Below, one piece after another: positions 43,401 to 50,722 of a stretch of DNA of 64,000 nucleotides (the first letter of the stretch is position 1; every line of letters starts with the position of its first letter). The position numbers and the translations under genes were made by a program. Under the pieces are notes generated by a model. That model was not told the DNA's origin. It saw nothing but the letters and a program-made list of their open reading frames with translations, and did no database searches. The DNA lies in the NCBI RefSeq assembly GCF_019880585.1, contig NZ_JAINVV010000006.1, forward strand, positions 295,144 through 359,143, in the 5' to 3' direction. Source of the stretch: Sphingomonas colocasiae. Its GTDB lineage: Bacteria; Pseudomonadota; Alphaproteobacteria; Sphingomonadales; Sphingomonadaceae.

Positions 43401-43927
43401 ATCACTTCAAGCTGATGGCCTATAAGGACGAATATGAGGTCGCCCGGCTGCTCACCGCGCCCTCCTTCCGCGCGACGCTGGCCGAGGAATTCGAGGGCGA
43501 TTTCCGCATCGAATATAATATGGCCCCGCCGCTGTTCCAGCGCCGCGATCCGCTGACCGGCCGCTATCCCAAGCGCCGCTTCGGCGGCTGGATGACGCCG
43601 CTGCTGAAGCTGCTGGCGCGCGGCAAGCGCCTGCGCGGCACCATCCTCGATCCGTTCGGCCATGCCGCGCATCGCCGCGCGGAACGCGCGCTGATCGCGG
43701 ACTATGAGCGCGATGTCGCGCGGCTCGCCGGGACGCTGACGGCGGACCGGCTGGCGCTGTCGATCGAAATCGCCGCGCTCCCCGAACGGATCCGCGGTTT
43801 CGACACGGTGAAGGACGCCTCGATCGAGGACGCACGGCGCCGGAAAGCGTCGCTCGAACAGCGATTGGCCGAGGGCGGCCACGATGCCGCCCCGCAAGAC
43901 AACGGGAAACAGCATGAACCTGCTTGA
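40430..43927 (+). CDS. Indolepyruvate:ferredoxin oxidoreductase-type 2-oxoacid oxidoreductase (EdcC-like)
   Basis: A single-chain enzyme of 1165 residues. Order: N-terminal pyruvate-oxidoreductase domain, TPP-binding GDGTYYHSG around 498, a cysteine-rich segment near 635-680 (CEGCGDC, CNKD) for an iron-sulfur cluster, a gamma domain starting GIGGSG near 728, then a helical C-terminal domain. It decarboxylates a 2-oxoacid to a CoA ester and reduces ferredoxin. It follows the extradiol dioxygenase with ATGA overlap, so the expected substrate is the 2-oxoacid ring-fission product, as proposed for EdcC in Novosphingobium tardaugens. No ferredoxin gene is nearby. Confidence 0.85.
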   Translation: MTAMAGIDTDYRLEDRYTRDHGRVFLSGSQALVRLPMMQRQRDLAAGLNTAGFISGYTGSPLGGYDIALKQVPDLLERHHIHFEPGINEDMGATAVWGSQQVHLAGQARYDGVFGIWYGKGPGVDRSGDALKHGSYSGSAPNGGVLVLAGDDHGAKSSTIAHQSDHAFIHFGMPYFNPATVQDYLDYGLHGFALSRHSGCWVAMKCVTDTIESSASVDVDPGRVTIALPVEDESGGTRNTRWAVPAIAAEKRHYQERLPAVLAYVRANGLNRTIIEAPARTLGIVTSGKAFLDVMQAIEELGLSEADCAALGLSLMKIAMPWPLEPDAVRAFAAGNRELLVIEEKRPVIEEQIARQLINLADRPALLGKQDMDGRPLVPAEGELTPRLVARIVGERIVALTGDARVVAAIDRIAREDAGGATGGASLVRLPSFCAGCPHNRSTKLPDGSMAFGGIGCHGMATFLPERNTPTLFQMGGEGASWIGMAPFTDRRHIFQNLGDGTYYHSGLMAIRAAAAAGINITYKILVNDAIAMTGGQEIAGKMRVDVLTRQLEAEGVRAIAVVSDRPDGYPKEAGFAPGTTIHHRDALDTVQRRLRELPGVTAIVYDQSCATELRRRRKRGKAVDPDHRPFINSRVCEGCGDCSVQSNCIAIEPVETALGRKRRINQSACNKDLSCLDGYCPSFVTVRGGRPRKRAGTGARGDGEAIAATLPAPTIASVETPFSLLITGIGGSGVVTLGAILGMAAHLEGKGCSVLDVTGLAQRNGPVASHVRVAASPDALRATRIARADLVLGSDIVVTASPAMLGSLSPGHTRAIVNNHVSPTSDFASNPDLNLSSAAMEEMIRARTGQVEFVEANRMAYALMGNEVAANLMLVGYAAQRGWLPFSLAAIDRAIELNGASVAMNRQALAWGRIAAAEPERLSALLAPPPAADAAPESLDAIVARNVAELGDYQDVRYAERHRRLVQQARAAEQALGGDGDAFARAVARNHFKLMAYKDEYEVARLLTAPSFRATLAEEFEGDFRIEYNMAPPLFQRRDPLTGRYPKRRFGGWMTPLLKLLARGKRLRGTILDPFGHAAHRRAERALIADYERDVARLAGTLTADRLALSIEIAALPERIRGFDTVKDASIEDARRRKASLEQRLAEGGHDAAPQDNGKQHEPA

Positions 43928-44801
43928 AGGAAAAGCCGCGATCGTCACCGGCGGCGGGCGCGGGATCGGGCGCGGCCATTGCCTGCAGCTCGCGGCGGCG
44001 GGCGCGAAGGTGATCGTCAACGATATCGATGGCGAAGTCGCCGATCAGGTGGTGGCGGACATCCGCGCGGCGGGCGGCACCGCCGAAAGCGGCGTGATCG
44101 GCATCGGCAGCCGCGAAGGCGCCGAAGCGCTTGTCGCGCTTTGCATCGACCGGTTCGGCGCCATCGACATATTGGTCAACAATGCCGGCAATCTGCGCGA
44201 CCGCACCTTCCTGCGGATGACCGACGAGGAATTCGACGCGGTCTGGACCGTGCATGTGAAGGGCAGTTTCTGGTGCGGCCAGGCGGCCGCGCTGGCGATG
44301 CGCGACGGCGGACGCGGCGGCACGATCATCAACACCACATCGGGCGCGCATTTCGGCAGCTTCGGCCAGACCAACTATGCCGCCGCCAAGGGCGCGATCG
44401 CGTCCATGACCTATACATGGGCGCTGGAACTGGCGCGCCACGGCATCCGGGTGAACGCGATCGGCCCGACGGGCACGACCCGCATGTCCGACAGTTTCGC
44501 GGGCGGATCGGCACCCCTCCCCTATGTCGATCCGGCGCTGAACGGCGCGCTCGTCGCCTTTCTGTGCAGCGATCTGGCGGCCGGCGTCAGCGGCCAGATC
44601 TTCGGTTCGGGCGGCGAGCGGGTGTCGCACATGGTGCAGCCCCATTACGGCAAGACGCTGATCCGCGAAGACGGTTGGACGCTGGAGGCGCTCGCCCAGC
44701 ATTTCACGCGCCAGCTCGCCGGGGAATTCGGCGCGCTCGGCATGCTGGGCCAGCCCTATCCCTTTCATGGCGGCGTCGTAGCGCCGGGCGCGAAACCGTG
44801 A
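43914..44801 (+). CDS. SDR of the 17-beta-HSD4/MFE-2 type
   Basis: A protein of 295 residues with TGGGRGIG, NNAGNLRDRTF, the FGQTNYAAAK active site and a C-terminal extension of about 60 residues. It is a paralogue of the SDR at 18239 and should oxidise a 3-hydroxyacyl-CoA. It starts 14 bases before the oxidoreductase stop, with GGGAA upstream. It overlaps the thiolase-like gene (GTGA). With a hydratase and thiolase in the same operon it completes a beta-oxidation set. Confidence 0.8.
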   Translation: MNLLEGKAAIVTGGGRGIGRGHCLQLAAAGAKVIVNDIDGEVADQVVADIRAAGGTAESGVIGIGSREGAEALVALCIDRFGAIDILVNNAGNLRDRTFLRMTDEEFDAVWTVHVKGSFWCGQAAALAMRDGGRGGTIINTTSGAHFGSFGQTNYAAAKGAIASMTYTWALELARHGIRVNAIGPTGTTRMSDSFAGGSAPLPYVDPALNGALVAFLCSDLAAGVSGQIFGSGGERVSHMVQPHYGKTLIREDGWTLEALAQHFTRQLAGEFGALGMLGQPYPFHGGVVAPGAKP

Positions 44802-45949
44802 CCGGGCTCAAGGATCGCACCGCGATCGTCGGCATCGGGCAGACGCGCTTCGCGAAGATGCTGCCAGAAACCGAATTGCAGCTTGCCTGCATCGCCATCC
44901 GCGCCGCGCTCGACGATGCCGGCATCGCGCCGGACGAGGTGGATGCGCTCGGCTGCTTCACCCAGGAAACGACGCCGGAATTCGAGATCGCCCGCAACCT
45001 GGGCTTCGGCGAGCTGCATTTCTTCAGCCAGGTCGCGCATGGCGGCGGCGCGATCTGCGGCGCGATCGGACAGGTCTGCGCGGCGATCGCGCTCGGCATT
45101 GCCCGGGTGGGCGTCGTGTGGCGATCGCGCAAGCGCGGCGATCCGTCGAAGCGCCAATGGGCCGGGGTTCAGCCGCGCATCGACGATCACTGGAAATGGT
45201 CGCGCCCGCACGGCCTGTCGCGCCCCGCGGACGAGGTGGCGATGCTCATGCGCCGCTATATGCACGACCATGGCGCCACCCGCGAAGACCTGGCGGGCGT
45301 CGCGCTGGCGCAGCGCGCCTATGCCAACGCCAATCCCGACGCGCTGATGCGCGACAAGCCGCTGGACCTGAACGCCTATCTCGACGCACGGATGATCGCC
45401 GATCCGCTCTGCCTGTTCGACAATTGCCTGGAAAGCGACGGCGCGATCGCGATCGTCATCACCAGCGCCGAACGGGCGCGCGACCTGCGGCACAGGCCGG
45501 TGTTGGTCCATGCCTTTTCACAGGGAATGAGCCGCGAGCATCAGTTGATGACCGATTATCACGGGCAGGATCCCTTCCTTTCCTCGTCCGCCGCGACCGC
45601 CGGCAATCTCTGGCGGCAGTCCGACATCGCGCCCGCCGACATCGATGTCGCGCAGATCTACGACGCCTTTTCGCCGCTCGTCCTGTTCTCGCTGGAGAAT
45701 TACGGGTTTTGCGGGCGCGGCGAGGCGGCGCGCTTCGTCGCCGCCGGCGAAACCGGCCGGGGCGGACGCCTGCCCGTCAACACGGCGGGCGGCAGCCTCT
45801 CCGAAGTCTATCTGCACGGCGCCAATCTGGTGACGGAGGCGGTCCGGCAATTGCGCGGCACCGCGATCAACCAGGTCGCGGACGCCGCGAACTGCCTGGT
45901 GAGCAGTTGCGACAGCACGCCCAATGGCGCGCTGGTCCTTCGGTGCTGA
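44798..45949 (+). CDS. Thiolase-like protein of the lipid-transfer/retro-aldolase (Ltp2) type
   Basis: A protein of 383 residues with the opening TAIVGIGQTRF and a thiolase fold, but without the GHPxGASG histidine segment: the corresponding region reads YLHGANLVTEAVRQLRG, as in Ltp2-type aldolases. The N-terminal catalytic Cys region reads HGGGAICGA. It probably cleaves a CoA ester by retro-aldol chemistry with the DUF35 protein of 38995 as partner. The GTG at 44798 overlaps the SDR stop. True thiolase activity seems unlikely; the specific role is inferred. Confidence 0.75.
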   Translation: MTGLKDRTAIVGIGQTRFAKMLPETELQLACIAIRAALDDAGIAPDEVDALGCFTQETTPEFEIARNLGFGELHFFSQVAHGGGAICGAIGQVCAAIALGIARVGVVWRSRKRGDPSKRQWAGVQPRIDDHWKWSRPHGLSRPADEVAMLMRRYMHDHGATREDLAGVALAQRAYANANPDALMRDKPLDLNAYLDARMIADPLCLFDNCLESDGAIAIVITSAERARDLRHRPVLVHAFSQGMSREHQLMTDYHGQDPFLSSSAATAGNLWRQSDIAPADIDVAQIYDAFSPLVLFSLENYGFCGRGEAARFVAAGETGRGGRLPVNTAGGSLSEVYLHGANLVTEAVRQLRGTAINQVADAANCLVSSCDSTPNGALVLRC

Positions 45950-45963
45950 AGGGGAAGGAAAAG

Positions 45964-46377
45964 ATGGGCGTCAAACTCGCCAGGGACAGCATCGATCTGG
46001 GCATCGTCACCGCCAACGAGGACGCGATGATCGGCTTTTACCACGGCCTGCTCGGCCTGCCGCTGACCGGATCGGTGACATTGCCGGATGGCGCCCGGAT
46101 CCGCCGCATCGGCTGCGGGCAATCGACGCTTCGCCTCTATATTCCGCCGACGCCGCCCCGGCCGGCCGGCTGTGCGGCATGGTCCGCCGTCGCGGGGCTG
46201 CGCTATTGCGCGATACTGATCGACAACCTCGCCACGGTGATCGATGAATGCGGCCGGGCGGGGGCGAGGATCGTCCAGCCTGTCGTGGAACCCCGTCCGG
46301 GCGTGCGCGCGGCGCTGATCGCCGATCCGGACGGCAATGTCATCGAATTGATGCAGATCGGGGATGGAGGGGAATGA
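45964..46377 (+). CDS. VOC (glyoxalase-fold) protein
   Basis: A single-module protein of 137 residues. The first strand, SIDLGIVT, lacks the usual metal His, while the C-terminal DPDGNVIELMQ keeps the metal Glu. Family members include methylmalonyl-CoA epimerases, lyases and non-catalytic proteins. A strong GGGGAAGG site precedes the ATG. It is in the dioxygenase operon between the thiolase-like gene and an SDR, so it may epimerise or isomerise a ring-degradation intermediate. The function is not determined. Confidence 0.65.
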   Translation: MGVKLARDSIDLGIVTANEDAMIGFYHGLLGLPLTGSVTLPDGARIRRIGCGQSTLRLYIPPTPPRPAGCAAWSAVAGLRYCAILIDNLATVIDECGRAGARIVQPVVEPRPGVRAALIADPDGNVIELMQIGDGGE

Positions 46378-47075
46378 TGTCCGGCAAGACATTGGTGATC
46401 ACGGGCGGCAGCCGGGGCATCGGTCATGCGACCGCCAGCCGCTTCGCCGATGCGGGCTACGGAATCGTGAACCTGTCGCGCTCGCCCGCGGCGCTTCCCG
46501 GCGTCATCGATATCGCCGCCGATTTCGCCGATCCCGCATGGGCGGAAGCCGTGGCCGCCCCCCTGTGCGCGGCGATCACGGAAAGCGAGAGCATCTGCCT
46601 GATCCACAACAGCGCCCTGCAGGTGCCGGGCGACACCGCCGAGATCGACATCGACGGCCTGCGCCGTTCGCTCGAGATCAACGTCGTGGCGCCGGCCGCG
46701 CTCAACCGCGTCGTGCTGCCGCTGATGCGGCCGGGATCATCGATCCTGTATGTGGGATCGACGCTCAGCCAGCGCGCCACGCGCGGCATGGCCGCCTATG
46801 CGACGAGCAAGCACGCGGTGGCGGGGCTGATGCGCAGCACCGCGCAGGATCTGGCGGGAACCGGCATCCACACCGCCTGTATCTGCCCCGGCTTCACCAA
46901 CACGGAGATGCTGCAAAGCTATGGCGGCGAGGCGCTGAGCCACCTCGCCTCGCTGGTCACGCAAAAGCGCCTGATCGCGCCCGAAGAAATCGCCGAACTG
47001 CTGTTCCACGCCGCGCGCAATCCGGTGGTCAACGGATCGATGATCCAGGCCGATCTCGGCTTCATCGAGCCTTGA
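46374..47075 (+). CDS. Short-chain dehydrogenase/reductase, short form
   Basis: A protein of 233 residues with TGGSRGIG near the start, YATSKHAV as the active-site Tyr and Lys, and CPGFTNTEM. The NNAG position reads HNSA, a departure from the usual motif. It overlaps the VOC gene stop and is the last gene of the plus-strand operon begun at 35529. It is probably a ketone or alcohol oxidoreductase; the substrate is unknown. Confidence 0.75.
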   Translation: MMSGKTLVITGGSRGIGHATASRFADAGYGIVNLSRSPAALPGVIDIAADFADPAWAEAVAAPLCAAITESESICLIHNSALQVPGDTAEIDIDGLRRSLEINVVAPAALNRVVLPLMRPGSSILYVGSTLSQRATRGMAAYATSKHAVAGLMRSTAQDLAGTGIHTACICPGFTNTEMLQSYGGEALSHLASLVTQKRLIAPEEIAELLFHAARNPVVNGSMIQADLGFIEP

Positions 47076-47106
47076 AAGATACCCCCATCGCAAAATACGA
47101 CTTTAA

Positions 47107-47124
47107 TGTGAGCTTTTTTCAGTT
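47107..47124. promoter_or_regulatory. Possible degenerate operator before the second TetR gene
   Basis: TGTGAG-CTTTTT-TCAGTT: the left half and the start of the spacer match operators C and D, but the right half is weak. It lies 82-99 bases upstream of the TetR start at 47206. It may be a related site or a half-site remnant. Confidence 0.35.
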
Positions 47125-47205
47125 TTAATGATCTCCTGTCGGGAACCGTTCAGATCCGGGCGAAACCGGACGCTTCCGATCGACGGAAACAGGAGGGAAG
47201 CCGTG

Positions 47206-47826
47206 ATGGAGCATCAGATCGCAGAACTCTCGCCGCGCAAGGTTCCGCAGCAGCAAAGGGCGCAGTTCACCGTCGACTGTATCCTGGGCGCCGCCGAGTC
47301 GATCATCATCAAGAGCGGCTACGACGCCGCGACGACCAACCATATCGCCGAGGTCGCCGGCGTCAGCATCGGATCGCTCTACCAATATTTCTCCAGCAAG
47401 GAGGCGATCGCCGCGGCGCTCGTCGAAAACGCGGTGTCCAAGGCGACGGAGGTGCTGCGCGAATGCATCCTCGCCAATATGGGCAAGCCGCTGCCCGAGG
47501 CGATCCGGACGATCATCGCGGTGATCCTGGAAACCCGGCGCGAGCATAATTTCATCTTCATGCTGCTGCCGCGCCAGGTGCCGAAGCTCGGCCGGCTCTC
47601 GCGCAGCGTGACCACCGAGAAGTTCCTCTACAACACGGTGCGCACTTTCTACCACCAGCATCGCGACGAGATCATGGTGGAGGATCTGGAGATCGCCATG
47701 TTCGTCGCCCAGCACCTCGTGGTGGGCAGCATCGACGCCTATCTCGAGGACAATACGATCCTCATCACCGACGAACAGCTTGTCGATCATATCGCCGACG
47801 CGGTCGTCAAATATCTCACCAAATAG
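47206..47826 (+). CDS. TetR-family transcriptional regulator
   Basis: A protein of 206 residues with the helix-turn-helix segment TTNHIAEVAGVSIGSLYQYF near residues 40-60, similar to the TetR at 17496 in its recognition helix (GSxYQYF). AGGAGGG lies eight bases before ATG 47206; the frame is open to 47128. It stands between the plus-strand catabolic operon and an acyl-CoA dehydrogenase gene, and probably controls this second block in response to a pathway intermediate. No clear full operator is visible in its promoter. Confidence 0.8.
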   Translation: MEHQIAELSPRKVPQQQRAQFTVDCILGAAESIIIKSGYDAATTNHIAEVAGVSIGSLYQYFSSKEAIAAALVENAVSKATEVLRECILANMGKPLPEAIRTIIAVILETRREHNFIFMLLPRQVPKLGRLSRSVTTEKFLYNTVRTFYHQHRDEIMVEDLEIAMFVAQHLVVGSIDAYLEDNTILITDEQLVDHIADAVVKYLTK

Positions 47827-47840
47827 ACCGGAGGCGCCGG

Positions 47841-49031
47841 GTGGATTTCGATTTCGACGCGGATCAACAGGCATTCATCGGCGAAGTCCGCGCCTTCCTT
47901 GACGAGGTCAGGCAATGGCCCGACGCGGCCGACATCATGTGCCCCGAACGGGAATCGGATTCGATCCTGGCGGACACGCCCGCGCGCAAGGCGTTCAACC
48001 GCGAGCTGGCGCGGCGCGGTTATCTCGGCCTTTCCTGGCCGCGCGAATATGGCGGACAGGGCCGGCCCGGCATCTACGAATATCTGCTCAACGAGGAATT
48101 GTCGCGCGTCGGCGCCCCGCTGATCGGCAAGGGCGTCGGCTGTGTCGGGCAAACGCTGATCCGTCACGGCTCCGACGGGCTCAAGCGCGAATTCCTGCCG
48201 CGCATCCTGAAGGCGGAGATCGAGTTCGCGCTGGGCTATACCGAGCCGCATGCCGGATCGGACCTTGCAGCACTCAGGCTGCGCGCCGATCGCGCCGAGA
48301 ATGGCTGGCTGCTCAATGGCCAGAAGATGTTCACGACATCGGCGCATTTCGCCGACTGGTACTGGCTGGCTGCGCGCACCGATTTCGACGCGCCGAAGCA
48401 CAAGGGCATCAGCCTGTTCCTGCTGCCGATGGACCAGCCCGGCATCACCATCCATCCGATCGAGACGATGGGCGAACATGTGACCAACCAGGTGTTCATC
48501 GACAATGTCTTCGTCAGCGACGACTATGTCGTGGGCGAGGTCAACAAGGGCTGGACCTATATCTGCGAGGCGCTCGATTATGAGCGTTTCACCTTCTACA
48601 CCTTTAGCCCGCTCGAAGAGAAGCTGAAGGCGCTGCGCGCCCTGCTTTGCACCGAAGGCGGCGACGGCGCGGCGATCGCGGCGCGCCCGCATGTCCGCCG
48701 GCATCTGGCCCGCCTGACCGCCGATGTCGAACTGTCGAAGATGCTGCAACGGCGCGTGATCTATGCCTCGTCACAGGGGCGGGTGCCGACCGTCGAGGCC
48801 GCGATGTGCAAGCTCTACAGCACCGGCCTTCACCAGCGGCTCGCCGATTTCGCGCTGGACAGCCTGGGAACGGACGGCCTGCTCCACAAGGCCGACGCGC
48901 AAGCGCCCGCCGCCGGCAAATGGGAATGGTCCTATCGCGCGACCGCGCTCGACACGATCGGCGCGGGATCCTCCGAGATCCAGAAGAACATCATCGCGCG
49001 TCGTGAACTCGGCCTGCCGTTGCGTTTTTAG
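47841..49031 (+). CDS. Acyl-CoA dehydrogenase
   Basis: A protein of 396 residues, complete, with FGYTEP-like LGYTEPHAGSDL in the middle domain, NGQKMFTTSAH, and a C-terminal GAGSSEIQKNIIARRELGLP. The GTG at 47841 has GGAG seven bases upstream; it follows the TetR gene by 14 bases, so the two are co-transcribed. It likely acts on a steroid- or alicyclic-derived CoA ester. A two-arm inverted repeat follows its stop. Confidence 0.85.
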   Translation: MDFDFDADQQAFIGEVRAFLDEVRQWPDAADIMCPERESDSILADTPARKAFNRELARRGYLGLSWPREYGGQGRPGIYEYLLNEELSRVGAPLIGKGVGCVGQTLIRHGSDGLKREFLPRILKAEIEFALGYTEPHAGSDLAALRLRADRAENGWLLNGQKMFTTSAHFADWYWLAARTDFDAPKHKGISLFLLPMDQPGITIHPIETMGEHVTNQVFIDNVFVSDDYVVGEVNKGWTYICEALDYERFTFYTFSPLEEKLKALRALLCTEGGDGAAIAARPHVRRHLARLTADVELSKMLQRRVIYASSQGRVPTVEAAMCKLYSTGLHQRLADFALDSLGTDGLLHKADAQAPAAGKWEWSYRATALDTIGAGSSEIQKNIIARRELGLPLRF

Positions 49032-49058
49032 CGGGCTGTCAAAGGGACACCGCCCTAT

Positions 49059-49132
49059 CGTCATTGCGAGCGAAGCGCGGCAATCCAATGCCCGTCGCGC
49101 CGCTGGATTGCTTCGTTTCGCTCGCAATGACG
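49059..49132. repeat. Inverted repeat element between convergent genes
   Basis: About 30-base arms beginning CGTCATTGCGAGCGAAGC and ending in its complement flank a short core; a few mismatches occur. It lies between convergent acyl-CoA dehydrogenase and CoA-transferase genes. Repeats with this sequence are, from memory, frequent in sphingomonad genomes. A terminator or dispersed palindrome role is likely. Confidence 0.6.
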
Positions 49133-49171
49133 ACCGCGAAGCAACCTCACGAACAATAAGGCGGCCCTCGA

Positions 49172-50401
49172 CTATAGATCCAACGCCCCCAGCAGGTCGC
49201 GGCGCTGTTCGGGGGCCGCGACCGCGACGATCGCGCGCGCCCTTTCCTCGGCGTCCTTGCCGCGCAGATCGGCGGCGCCATGCTCGGTGACGACGATATC
49301 GACATCATGGCCCGCCACGCTGACTGGACCATCAATCCCCAGCCGCGCGACGATGCGCGTGCGGCCCTTGGCCATGGCGGGCAGCGCGATGATCGAAAGG
49401 CCGCCCCGCGAACGGTGCGCCGCCGCCGCGAAATCCGGCAGGCCGCCGCGCGCGCTCACCATGCGGCCGGCCGCCCTTTCGGCATTGACCTGACCCGACA
49501 GGTCAACCTCCAGCGCCGAATTCACCGCGACGAAGCCGTCGATCGCCGCCAGCGTGGAAAAACCGTGGGTATGGGCGATCGGGCGCAGCGCGATGCCGTG
49601 CCGGCCATCGAGCCAGCGCTGGAAGGCGCGTGACCCGACGATCGTGGCGCAGCAGACCGGGCTGTCGGGATCGAGCGCGCCCGCATCCATCAGGGTGCGC
49701 AGCGGATCGCTCAGCAGGCCCGAATGGAGGCGCAGCCCGCGCCGCCCGGTGAGGCGGGCGAAGACGCGGGCGGGTATCCGGCCGATCCCCGCCTGCACTG
49801 TGTTTCCGTCGCGGATCAGCCGCGCGACATGACCGGCGATCGCCTCGCTCACCGGATCGGTGCCGTCCGCGCCCTCATGAACCGGCGGCGCGGCCGGGCA
49901 CGCGCGGACGACATGGGTGAAGGCGTCCAGCGGAAACGTCTGGCCGCCGGGCAGGATGGGCATGTCGGCATGGATCAGCGCGACCCGGCACGAGGCGGCC
50001 GCCATCGCGGCTTCGAAGAATTCGGCGCACAGCCCGGTCGAGACCATGCCGGCGCGATCGGGCGGGCTGACCGGAACGAACAGGATGTCGGGCGCGAACC
50101 GGCCGATTTCGTCGGTGATGCCCGAATAGGTCGCGCAAAGCTGCCGATAGCGCGCCGGCCCGTCGTGCCCGGCGGGAAAGAAGCCGGTGACATTGCCGGC
50201 GGCGCGAAGCGCCGGCCCGTCGAAGCGGTTGAGGCCCGACACGAACGAGGTCAGCACGGAGAGATGGGCGAAACTCTCCGGCGATGTCCCGGCGAGTCCA
50301 TGCAGCGCGGCAGGTTCGCCGCTGGTGCCCGGCACGAACAGCCTTTCGGACCGAGACAACAGCGCCGGCACGGCGTCCAGGCCGATCTGCCTCACCGCCA
50401 T
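49172..50401 (-). CDS. Acetyl-CoA hydrolase/4-hydroxybutyrate CoA-transferase family protein
   Basis: A protein of 409 residues with the C-terminal catalytic Glu in NSALEVDLSGQVN and a preceding GGLPDFAAAA loop, as in acetyl-CoA:acid CoA-transferases (Cat1, AbfT). It moves CoA between acids or hydrolyses an acyl-CoA. It lies downstream of the P450 gene on the same strand but is separated by 320 bases of repeats, so it may have its own promoter. It could activate or release a small acid from the pathway. Confidence 0.75.
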   Translation of the reverse strand: MAVRQIGLDAVPALLSRSERLFVPGTSGEPAALHGLAGTSPESFAHLSVLTSFVSGLNRFDGPALRAAGNVTGFFPAGHDGPARYRQLCATYSGITDEIGRFAPDILFVPVSPPDRAGMVSTGLCAEFFEAAMAAASCRVALIHADMPILPGGQTFPLDAFTHVVRACPAAPPVHEGADGTDPVSEAIAGHVARLIRDGNTVQAGIGRIPARVFARLTGRRGLRLHSGLLSDPLRTLMDAGALDPDSPVCCATIVGSRAFQRWLDGRHGIALRPIAHTHGFSTLAAIDGFVAVNSALEVDLSGQVNAERAAGRMVSARGGLPDFAAAAHRSRGGLSIIALPAMAKGRTRIVARLGIDGPVSVAGHDVDIVVTEHGAADLRGKDAEERARAIVAVAAPEQRRDLLGALDL

Positions 50402-50518
50402 GACGCGTCTCGCCCAGCACGGAAGAGGGCCAGGCGATCCCCGAAAGGCACGAGCGAGAAAATGCCCATCACGTCATTCTCGCGTTCACTCGGTGCCCGG
50501 ATAACGCCCCCCCTCCAA

Positions 50519-50604
50519 CCGCTCGGGCTGAGCCTGTCGAAGCCCTGTACTTCTCCTTCCGAACCAAAGGAAAAGCAGGGCTTCGACAGGCTCAGCCCGA
50601 ACGG
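50519..50604. repeat. Two-arm inverted repeat in the gap before the P450 gene
   Basis: Arms 50519-50547 and 50576-50604, 29 bases each, pair with one mismatch (CTCGGGCTGAGCCTGTCGAA and its complement) around a 28-base AG-rich loop. The sequence is of a kind repeated in sphingomonad genomes. Besides this and the hairpin at 50675, I see no gene in the 321 bases from 50402 to 50722. Confidence 0.6.
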
Positions 50605-50674
50605 ATCTGGGGGGCAGCAATATGAAAGCCGGAATCGATACGAAGCCCGGCATCTGGAAACCGGCATCGCATGG

Positions 50675-50694
50675 ACCCCGGCTTTCGCCGGGGT
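50675..50694 (-). terminator. Hairpin after the P450 gene
   Basis: ACCCCGGC-GAAA-GCCGGGGT read on the minus strand is an 8-base perfect stem with a stable GAAA loop, 29-48 bases after the P450 stop. There is no long T-tract. It is a plausible terminator, or another dispersed palindrome. Confidence 0.45.
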
Positions 50695-50722
50695 GACGAA
50701 CAGGAAGGCATGCGCGCCTCGC

